DNA of 8,336 nt, taken from the NCBI GenBank assembly GCA_965371245.1, contig CBDUXT010000156.1, positions 1 to 8,336 of the forward strand, given 5' to 3'. Source of the DNA: CBDUXT01 sp965371245 (GTDB taxonomy: Bacteria; Planctomycetota; Phycisphaerae; UBA1845). The position numbers and the translations under genes are program-made. The notes under the pieces are model-generated. The model was not told the DNA's origin. It saw nothing but the letters and a program-made list of their open reading frames with translations, and did no database searches. Below, one piece after another: positions 1-4,977 of the stretch (the first letter of the stretch is position 1; each line of letters opens with the position of its first letter).

Positions 1-1200
1 CGCCATGGGACGCCTACCCAAGCCACAACTCGCCCACGAATTCTGCTGAGGAGGCTGTTTTTGAGGTCGCTCCGACGGCTGTTGAGGTCTCCGGGGTAGG
101 GTATTCGAGACGAATCAGGCCATCCGTGGGGTCTTCCCGGCAAGCCGTTGGTAAGCAACCTTTCGTTTTGGCCTGTTTATGGGGGGTCGGAGAGCTCGCC
201 GTGAGCCCGAGAGGCCGTCGGATTGGGCCTTTCTCAACCGTCCTGGACGGCAACCTTTTGGAGTCTTTATCAGCCACACCATGCTGCGGGGCGTCCGACT
301 CGGCGCTGGTGTCCCGCCGTCGGGTTCGGGCGCCTTCGCGTCTTTTCCCGCCGGGAGTGTGCGGAGGTATTTCTCTGTTTCCGAAAACACTCCGAAGGAT
401 AGATCGCCTTGCGGTGTGGCCCTGACCTTGCGGTCTCAAACCTCGCCGCCCAAGAACACTCAAGCAAAAACACGAACCAAGCACATAGGTTCGTCATAGA
501 GGTTGCGCTGACGACAAGCACGGACGGCGCTGGCTGCTTCGACAGGTGATGTCATACCTGCGCGTTTGTACCCAGCCGCGGCCGTGGCTCTCGGCACCAA
601 GGGCGGGTAACGCTGAATCAACCGCCCCAACAAGTCGGCGGTTCGGAGTGATGGGTGGGTCCGGCCGCGCGGGCGATTAAGATGGGACACTGGGTGTTCA
701 GCCACAGCGAATTCTCTTCCTGGCGGATCGCACATCTATTTTCTTGCGGGGCGAAAAAATCTCTCCCTTAGTCCCAAGGTCTACCCCAATCGTAATGCCG
801 CTACAGCGCCTCGGCGGCTGACACCGCCTCTAGGGCAGAGAGCAGCCGGGCGACCGACGGCCTTGATGGTCGAGGACGAGGCCACTCAAGTGGCGAGGTC
901 AATCCAAGAGCGGCAAGAAACGAAAGCAATGCAAAAGCACAAACACAAGCACCAGCACAGGCAACAACCTTCCCGCCCTCATGGCCGTCGCCGATCGGCG
1001 ACGACACGGAGATGTGTCAGCCACAGACCAACAGGCGCCGCACCGCGCCCAAAGCTGAGTAGATACTGATGGCGTGGTCTGGTTGGGGCGCGAATGGCGG
1101 CTCCATCACCCGTTGCCCACTGGGCTGGCCGTGCGGTCTCCAAGCCACGTCAGCAGCACAGCCGTTCGGCCACAACGGAATCAGGCCGTCGCTGCGATTG
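1..1200. other. Gene-free stretch to the left of the integrase
   Basis: Several reading frames of 60-156 codons are open here on both strands, but they overlap one another in GC-rich DNA. Their translations are rich in Arg, Pro and Ser, show no recognisable domain, and have no good ribosome binding site. One 68-codon minus-strand frame (1007-801, GTG start) contains a hydrophobic stretch of about 20 residues and could encode a small membrane peptide, but nothing else supports it. I see no complete tRNA, rRNA or known structured RNA. A perfect 18-bp palindrome lies at 986-1003. The segment lies downstream of the integrase, so it could be the decayed interior of the element to which the integrase belongs; that is inference. 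Confidence 0.5.
986..1003. repeat. 18-bp perfect palindrome
   Basis: The sequence CGTCGCCGATCGGCGACG is identical to its own reverse complement. It lies in the gene-free stretch about 200 bp beyond the stop codon of the integrase gene. A perfect palindrome of this length is a plausible binding site for a dimeric protein, but no regulated gene can be named nearby, so the role is unknown. Confidence 0.5.
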
Positions 1201-2568
1201 TCAGGACGGGGATTCCAACAACATGGCGGTCAGTGGATCGTCAGCATGGGGACGGGGTGATCTGGCACCTTCGGTGCTGCCGAAGTAATGCTTCTCGACG
1301 GCTTCGCAGGCTTTTTGTACCAGCACTCCACCGCACAGAACATAAGCGTCGGACATGCCAGTCGAGTGTCCAGCAAGTATCTTGGCCTGATCCATCGGCG
1401 CACCCTTGACGGCGGCGGTGTACGCGCCGTCTCGTATCTGGTCGAATGTGGACTTCACCCCTGCCTTCTTCTTGACTCGTCGGTAGGCTGCCCGAAACCC
1501 GCCTGGCTTGTAGGCTCCCTTGTGGGATGTAGTGAACACCGTGTCGCCGTTGCGGCGTGGTAGCGCTGCCAGTGCTTCCTTTGTGCGAGGCCAGAGCCAA
1601 GCCGCGCGAGCAATCTTCGTCTTCGCCCGGCGGAACACGATCTCATTGTCGTCCACCGCCACCGCCGACCAAGGCAGCGTCCAGCAATCCACTGCGTAGT
1701 AGGCGCAGTTCATAGCCACCAGCAGTATCGTCTTCCACTGGTCGTCCGCCGCGTCCAACAGCGCGGCGTAATCGTCCGAGGGCATGGGCTTGGGTTCGTA
1801 TGGTGGCATGGGTGGCATCTCTACGACATCGAGTAGCCTGAGAACGCGATGGCAATCCTTGTGTCGCTTGGCGCAATAGCGGATGATCGACTTCACCCGA
1901 CCGATGGTGTTGCGGGTGGTCGCGTCGGCCCAACCCGTCTTGGCGATGGCCTGCTCCCATGCAGCGATGGAATCCATCGTGACATCTACCATGCACCGAG
2001 TGTCGCAGCATTTCTGAAACATCGCCCATGCGTATGAGAGGTTGTGCTTCTCCGCGTGAGACACCTTGCGTGTTCTCCGAAAGTAGATGTTGATGCACTC
2101 AGCGACAAGAACGGACGGCTGCGGTTTTTCCAGGCGGTACAGGTAGGCCAGTTCCTTGATGCCCGTCCGCCGAGCGCATTCCTTTGGGTCGTTGACGAGC
2201 GCGTCTCGCATACGCCCGTAGAACCACGCGGCATCCACGAGCTTCGTGTCGTCGTCGCCCGGTCTTGGCTTTGCTGCCAACACCGAGTCGAGGAAGCCAC
2301 GGTCGTCGCGCACCTGCTCTCTCTTCTTGTCGTGTAGATTCTCGTGCGCATCGGAATCCGGCCCGACCGCAATCTGCTCCTTGACCTCGCGTGCCTTGAT
2401 ACCCAGGTAGCGTCGGATGGCCGTGGTCTTGTCGTAGCCGAGCCATTTCGTCGGCTTCGTGGCCGTGATGTAGAAGCGGTGTTTGCGGGCTTGCTTGTCC
2501 CAGGTAACGGACAGGCCAAAAACCTCCCGTCCGTCGTCATCTCGAACCGTATTCCGTGGGCGCGCCAT
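1201..2568 (-). CDS. Tyrosine recombinase / site-specific integrase
   Basis: This 455-residue protein has the layout of a phage-type tyrosine recombinase. A basic N-terminal part of about 150 residues would bind arm sites. A core-binding (SAM-like) domain follows at about residues 150-250, and the catalytic domain covers about 265-430. Near the end, the pattern IRDGAYTAA (378-386), AGHS (399-402) and Y409 eight residues after H401 matches the R-II, H-III and nucleophile boxes. K316/K318 can supply the beta-hairpin lysine. By my alignment the usual R-I position (GLRxxEL box) is Y291, and the H/K-II position is D376. The remaining catalytic set is therefore incomplete, or the family is divergent. 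The ATG at 2568 is the first start in frame; a weak GGAG lies about 15 nt upstream. The gene reads away from the tRNA-Val half 88 bp upstream, on the same strand, as integrases next to tRNA attachment sites often do. Family assignment is firm; activity is uncertain. Confidence 0.87.
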   Translation of the reverse strand: MARPRNTVRDDDGREVFGLSVTWDKQARKHRFYITATKPTKWLGYDKTTAIRRYLGIKAREVKEQIAVGPDSDAHENLHDKKREQVRDDRGFLDSVLAAKPRPGDDDTKLVDAAWFYGRMRDALVNDPKECARRTGIKELAYLYRLEKPQPSVLVAECINIYFRRTRKVSHAEKHNLSYAWAMFQKCCDTRCMVDVTMDSIAAWEQAIAKTGWADATTRNTIGRVKSIIRYCAKRHKDCHRVLRLLDVVEMPPMPPYEPKPMPSDDYAALLDAADDQWKTILLVAMNCAYYAVDCWTLPWSAVAVDDNEIVFRRAKTKIARAAWLWPRTKEALAALPRRNGDTVFTTSHKGAYKPGGFRAAYRRVKKKAGVKSTFDQIRDGAYTAAVKGAPMDQAKILAGHSTGMSDAYVLCGGVLVQKACEAVEKHYFGSTEGARSPRPHADDPLTAMLLESPS

Positions 2569-2656
2569 GGCTGGTGGATCGTCTCCGCGCAGGGGTTGCT
2601 TGAAGTCAATTTTTCAGCGTATTTTACAAACCGCCCTGGCGCGGGCGTGAAGTGAA

Positions 2657-2708
2657 TGGGCGATACAGGACTTGAACCTGTGACTTCCTGCGTGTCGAGC
2701 AGGCGCTC
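2657..2708 (-). other. Attachment-site remnant: 3' half of a tRNA-Val(GAC) gene
   Basis: On the minus strand this folds as positions 22-73 of a tRNA. The pieces are GAGC of the D stem, a 5-bp anticodon stem CCTGC/GCAGG, a 7-nt loop TCGACAC, a 5-nt variable loop, the T arm ACAGG-TTCAAGT-CCTGT, the acceptor strand ATCGCCC and discriminator A. No CCA is encoded. The matching 5' acceptor strand GGGCGAT and D arm are absent upstream, where unrelated sequence starts. Tyrosine recombinases commonly use the 3' half of a tRNA gene as the att core, and the integrase gene begins 88 bp away. The anticodon reads GAC (valine), but position 33 is C instead of the near-universal U, so the isotype is less sure than the tRNA identity. 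Confidence 0.75.
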
Positions 2709-2787
2709 CTCCTCGGAAACCTGCCGTACGACCCCAAGAACGGCCTTCTTGACCCCGAAAAACAGGGTCTTCGAACCCGTTACGGTA

Positions 2788-2825
2788 GCGCTACGTTGGC
2801 GCTTTCCCCGCGCTATGGTGGCGCT
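2788..2825. repeat. Direct repeats of 16 bp, 22-bp period, beside the tRNA-Val half
   Basis: GCGCTACGTTGGCGCT (2788-2803) and GCGCTATGGTGGCGCT (2810-2825) match at 14 of 16 positions and are spaced 22 bp apart, two helical turns. The first overlaps the 10-bp palindrome GTAGCGCTAC (2785-2794). They lie 80-117 bp from the tRNA half, on the side opposite the integrase, where accessory or arm-type protein sites of an attP would be expected. That role is inferred from position and phasing only. Confidence 0.6.
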
Positions 2826-2854
2826 ACAGGGTAGAAGACACCAAGCAGACACCG
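2810..2854 (+). repeat. 45-bp dispersed repeat, copy 1 (candidate integrase arm sites)
   Basis: This segment matches 4807-4851 in direct orientation at 38 of 45 positions. Its right half holds AGACACC twice (2836-2842 and 2847-2853), an exact 11-bp period that puts both copies on one face of the helix, as is typical of arm-type integrase sites. A similar arrangement lies at a similar distance from the tRNA-Lys half at 8080-8099. The function is inferred. Confidence 0.65.
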
Positions 2855-2895
2855 CGGCGCGCGTCGGTCCAAACCAAGGCCCTCGGACAAGTTCC

Positions 2896-2933
2896 TTGAC
2901 TTCGACACCTTTGCGTTGTAACATTGTTATAAC
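2896..2933 (+). promoter_or_regulatory. Promoter and palindromic operator candidate of the toxin-antitoxin operon
   Basis: TTGACT (2896-2901) and TAACAT (2919-2924) are separated by 17 bp and resemble sigma-70 -35 and -10 boxes. The imperfect palindrome GTTGTAACATTGTTATAAC (2915-2933; 8 of 9 arm positions pair around T2924) covers the -10 box. AbrB/MazE-type antitoxins commonly repress their own promoter, alone or with the toxin, so this is a natural autoregulatory operator. Transcription would start near 2931, leaving a leader of about 23 nt that contains GGAGGT at 2940-2945, 8 nt before the ATG. Confidence 0.55.
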
Positions 2934-2953
2934 CTATACGGAGGTAACAGGCT

Positions 2954-3181
2954 ATGATCAAAGTTCTTCAGAAACACGGGAACAGCCAGGCACTCGTGAT
3001 CGAGAAGTCGATCCTCGACGCCCTTGGCATTGAGCCGGACACGCAACTCGAAATCACCATCAGTGGCCAATCGTTGATCGTAACGCCGGTCAATGTGGGC
3101 GTGGGCAGGCAAGCGGTGGCCGAGTCGATCCGAAAGCTGCGCCCGCGTTACGGCAGCATGCTCAAAAAACTTGCGGAGTAG
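2954..3181 (+). CDS. AbrB/MazE (SpoVT-AbrB) family antitoxin
   Basis: This 75-residue protein begins with a swapped-hairpin AbrB-type DNA-binding domain, residues 1-46. The diagnostic run KHGNSQALVI is followed by the helix LDALGIEPDTQLEI and the strand SLIVTPV. A charged C-terminal tail (about 50-75, with RQAVAESIRKLRPRYG) is the usual toxin-neutralising segment. The start is clear: ATG with GGAGGT 8 nt upstream. The stop lies 3 nt before the GTG of the Doc toxin gene, so the two are almost certainly one operon. The protein should bind and neutralise the toxin and repress the operon through the palindrome at 2915-2933. The classical partner of Doc is Phd; the pairing with an AbrB-type antitoxin is known in other bacteria but is the less textbook form. 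Confidence 0.87.
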   Translation: MIKVLQKHGNSQALVIEKSILDALGIEPDTQLEITISGQSLIVTPVNVGVGRQAVAESIRKLRPRYGSMLKKLAE

Positions 3182-3184
3182 CCC

Positions 3185-3577
3185 GTGGCACAGGCCATAC
3201 GCTTCTTGAGCGTGGACGATGTTCTCGCGATCCACGAAGACACAATTGCTCACGAAGGCGGATTGTCCGGCATACGCGATCTCGGCCTCCTCGTGGCCGC
3301 GGTCATGATGCCGCAACAGAAGTTCGACGGCGAGTACTTGCACAAAGGCCTCGCGTCCATGGCGGCAGCCTACCTTTATCACGTGGCGCAGAATCACGCT
3401 TTCCATGACGGGAACAAGCGCACAGCCGCCATGTCAGCCCTCGTGTTTCTGGATGTAAATGGGGCGTCACAGCTTCCAGACCCGACTGAACTGGAGCGCA
3501 TGACGGTCAGCGTGGCTGCTAGCCATACCGACAAGAACAAGCTGACGTCATGGATGCAGGACGTGACGAAGGAATAG
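3185..3577 (+). CDS. doc: Doc-type toxin (Fic/Doc family, death on curing)
   Basis: At 130 residues this is the usual Doc length. The Fic-fold motif is intact in its Doc form: HAFHDGNKRT at residues 71-80, followed by AAMSALVFLDVNG, closely like P1 Doc. H71, D75 and K78 are the expected active-site residues. Lysine in place of the glycine of AMP-transferring Fic proteins marks the Doc kinase subtype, which in phage P1 phosphorylates elongation factor EF-Tu and stops translation. The N-terminal GGLSGIRDLGLLVAAV is also typical. The GTG start at 3185 lies 3 nt after the antitoxin stop, suggesting translational coupling. No key residue is missing, so the toxin is probably functional. Its place beside an attachment site suggests a role in keeping the mobile element. 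Confidence 0.92.
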   Translation: MAQAIRFLSVDDVLAIHEDTIAHEGGLSGIRDLGLLVAAVMMPQQKFDGEYLHKGLASMAAAYLYHVAQNHAFHDGNKRTAAMSALVFLDVNGASQLPDPTELERMTVSVAASHTDKNKLTSWMQDVTKE

Positions 3578-3597
3578 ATCGGTGCCATCCGCCACAA

Positions 3598-3740
3598 CCT
3601 TTTGCACATCCATGTGCGAGCTCTCTGTCCCGATCATGGATTCTGAACGCCTTGTCAACAAAGGACTTACGGATTGACGCCTCCGACATCTCGGCTATCG
3701 TCTTCGGATCGTAATCGAGGTCGTCGGAGGCTATGACAAG
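3598..3740 (-). pseudogene. Possible fragment of an unidentified minus-strand gene
   Basis: One minus-strand frame runs open through the gap between doc and the transposase remnant and reads plausibly as protein: TLVIASDDLDYDPKTIAE, then MSEASIRKSFVDKAF, then RIHDRDRELAHG. The composition is balanced and charged, unlike the Arg/Pro-rich noise frames nearby. No start codon with a ribosome binding site is visible. The frame continues into the antisense of the transposase on one side and of doc on the other, so both ends would be lost. I do not recognise the family. It may be the remains of a gene cut by the insertion sequence. The segment also contains an imperfect inverted repeat (3679-3693 with 3716-3731; core GCCTCCGAC/GTCGGAGGC). 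Confidence 0.25.
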
Positions 3741-4161
3741 GGTTGGATACGCGTCTTGTTGCTGTTCACCCGCGGGATCCTGCGCGACCGAACAGAACTT
3801 GCGGCCGAGAATCTCGCGTTGCGGCAGCTCGCCATCTTGCCGCGTGAGTCCAAGCGTCCACGCCTGGAGAAGCGAGATCGGATCTTCTGGGCGATCCTAT
3901 CCCAGGCTTGGTCGAATTGGCGCTCCGCCCTTCTCATCGTTCAGCCTGATATCCTTCGCTAGAGGTCACTCCAGGTCCCAACATTCGGTTCGTCAATCTC
4001 GTTGCCGACATGGTACGAGCCCATCGTCTCCTGGAGCCGAGCACGGTTGCCTTAACCGCCTCATCGAGACGACGACCCTCGCGGCACAGGATGACGGCCC
4101 GATCATGTCACGATCGCGCGTCGGCGGACTGCTGAAATACTATTACCGATCGGCCGCGTGA
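3738..4161 (+). pseudogene. Degenerate integrase-core (IS3/IS481-like) transposase
   Basis: A frame ending at a stop near 3962 gives LLLFTRGILRDRTELAAENLALRQ, then KRPRLEKRDRIFWAIL and NWRSALLIVQPD. This is the characteristic N-terminus of planctomycete-type DDE (rve-domain) transposases, with one residue missing after ALRQ. The frame then stops. Traces continue in other frames: RFVNLVADMVRAHRLL near 3980-4040 resembles the linker before the catalytic core, and SRVGGLLKYYYRSAA just before the stop at 4159-4161 matches the usual C-terminal end (GGLxxxYxRxA). Only about 420 bp remain where an intact gene needs about 1 kb, so most of the DDE core is deleted and the rest is frameshifted. I could not place terminal inverted repeats with confidence. 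Confidence 0.7.
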
Positions 4162-4175
4162 AGGAGTCATCCGCA

Positions 4176-4532
4176 TTGTTTGGCCATCGTCCGCGCACAA
4201 TCAACCGCGCCGCACTGATCGTCCGTCCAAGACAGCCGTATGTCGATTGGGCGAACTCCGTGGACGATGGCGGGCCACGAGCGATCCTCAAGCAACTAAG
4301 AAAAGAGCCAAGCATCTACCTCGTCGAAAGCATTGATTCTCTCGAGGATTTCGATCTCCTAGTCGATGACACTTGGGCGTGGATCTTTCGGGAGCAACTC
4401 AACGGCTGGATGCAGGACGAAGACTCATGGCCTGAAGGGTTGTCGCGTGAGTTGTTTCTCCAATGGTTCGATTGCGAGGTGTCCACAGTGATTTGGGATA
4501 TGCTCAAGTCAAAGATCAAGCCGGCGCTTTGA
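4176..4532 (+). CDS. Conserved hypothetical protein starting at an insertion-sequence scar
   Basis: About 118 residues. The motif NRAALIVRPRQPYVDWANSVD, the run PSIYLVESIDSLEDFD and the C-terminal WIFREQLNGW...WP...LFLQWFDCEVSTVIWDM match a small acidic, tryptophan-rich family known to me only as hypothetical proteins. No catalytic motif, signal peptide or membrane segment is visible. An in-frame GTG at 4158 would add six residues but overlaps the transposase stop. I prefer the TTG at 4176 because AAGGAG (4161-4166) lies 9 nt before it and family members usually begin only a few residues before NRAALIV. The first nine or so residues and the ribosome binding site probably stem from the transposase junction, so the native start may be lost or rebuilt. 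The rest of the frame looks intact. Confidence 0.7.
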   Translation: MFGHRPRTINRAALIVRPRQPYVDWANSVDDGGPRAILKQLRKEPSIYLVESIDSLEDFDLLVDDTWAWIFREQLNGWMQDEDSWPEGLSRELFLQWFDCEVSTVIWDMLKSKIKPAL

Positions 4533-4602
4533 CATCGAGCCGAGAGAACTTGCCAGATCATGCTCGATTCCGATCGGGCCGAATAAAGATACCTCACGGG
4601 GA

Positions 4603-4640
4603 GCTCTGAACCGTTCTGAATCACGGTCAGCTATCCGCTG
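4603..4640 (+). repeat. 38-bp direct repeat, left copy
   Basis: This segment (GCTCTGAACCG at the left end, GGTCAGCTATCCGCTG at the right) recurs in the same orientation at 8299-8336, with about four mismatches, 3696 bp apart. The two copies bracket the zinc-ribbon gene, the RHS gene and the tRNA-Lys half. No open frame or known element end is recognised in it. Confidence 0.7.
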
Positions 4641-4650
4641 GAGTGGCGCC

Positions 4651-4673
4651 GGACGGAGTTTCTGCTAGGGACA
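4651..4673 (+). repeat. 23-bp direct repeat, copy A
   Basis: The core GGAGTTTCTGCTAGGGACA is shared with 4783-4805; over 23 bp only one base differs (C4654 against T4786). The copies are 132 bp apart, and the second ends one base before copy 2 of the 45-bp repeat. The function is unknown. Confidence 0.65.
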
Positions 4674-4782
4674 CCCAAGCCCGCCGGTTTCGCCCCACAA
4701 GCGCTCGTCGCGCCGCGTCCAGCAGGCGTTTCCTTCGTAATAATCATGCAAACAAGGACCTCCGAAGTGCCGAACCGGACTC

Positions 4783-4805
4783 GGATGGAGTTTCTGCTAG
4801 GGACA
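4783..4805 (+). repeat. 23-bp direct repeat, copy B
   Basis: Same orientation as copy A at 4651-4673. It abuts the 45-bp repeat that starts at 4807, so the two may be parts of one larger element end. Confidence 0.65.
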
Positions 4806-4806
4806 G

Positions 4807-4851
4807 GCGCTACGCTGGACTTACAGGGTAGTAGACACCAAACAGACACCG
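4807..4851 (+). repeat. 45-bp dispersed repeat, copy 2
   Basis: It matches 2810-2854 at 38 of 45 positions. It keeps the two AGACACC copies at exactly 11-bp spacing (4833-4839 and 4844-4850). No tRNA fragment is visible within 200 bp, so this may be an arm site whose att core has been lost, or the far arm of the same element. Confidence 0.65.
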
Positions 4852-4928
4852 GAGGGCCGAGCGAATCCTGCCTTCCTCGGCCCGCCCGGCGCGCAGCGCG
4901 GGTGGCGAGAACTCGCGTACGAGAGTGC

Positions 4929-4975
4929 AGAATGTCCGGGCGGTTAGCACTGTAGAATGTCTTGGCGGACAGCAC
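4929..4975 (+). repeat. Two 22-bp repeats with 25-bp period
   Basis: Each unit starts AGAATGTC, has GGCGG in the middle and ends AGCAC (4929-4950 and 4954-4975); 18 of 22 positions agree. They lie 2 bp beyond the stop of the minus-strand zinc-ribbon gene. TGTAGAATGTC-like sequences occur at the ends of some insertion sequences, so a leftover element end is possible, but no transposase frame adjoins them here. Confidence 0.55.
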
Positions 4976-4977
4976 CG

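Larger units (their letters stand above)
4533..4977. other. Gene-free, repeat-rich stretch
   Basis: No supported gene. It contains, in order: one copy of a 38-bp repeat (4603-4640) shared with the right end of the window; a 23-bp repeat present twice; copy 2 of the 45-bp repeat (4807-4851); an 8-bp inverted repeat GGGCCGAG/CTCGGCCC (4854-4861 and 4876-4883, 14-nt loop); and a pair of 22-bp repeats directly after the stop of the minus-strand membrane gene. The inverted repeat could act as a transcription end for the minus-strand genes, but it has no T tract. The patch looks like overlapping ends of several mobile elements. Confidence 0.55.

Noticed and set aside
14..484. 156-codon minus-strand frame near the window start
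   Set aside because: Arg/Pro/Ser-rich, no domain, no ribosome binding site, and several competing frames are open over the same bases.
801..1007. 68-codon minus-strand frame with a hydrophobic stretch
   Set aside because: It could be a small membrane peptide, but the GTG start has no ribosome binding site and a GC-rich shadow frame can give the same look.
2657..2708. A complete tRNA gene, or one split by an intron
   Set aside because: No GGGCGAT acceptor strand or D arm occurs upstream within the next few hundred bases, and the break lies in the D arm, not in the anticodon loop where tRNA introns usually lie.
1986..2924. 312-codon minus-strand frame overlapping the integrase
   Set aside because: It is a shadow frame of the integrase, rich in Arg, Ser and Thr, and it crosses the tRNA half and the repeats.
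2656..3033. Plus-strand 125-codon frame beginning MGDTGLEPVTSC
   Set aside because: The start is the reverse complement of the tRNA-Val 3' half (the GLEPVT run comes from the T arm). Such entries are a known annotation artefact, and the frame also runs across the promoter and start of the antitoxin gene.
3605..3618. Terminator after doc (GCACA-TCCA-TGTGC hairpin)
   Set aside because: The stem is only 5 bp and has no T tract downstream on the plus strand.
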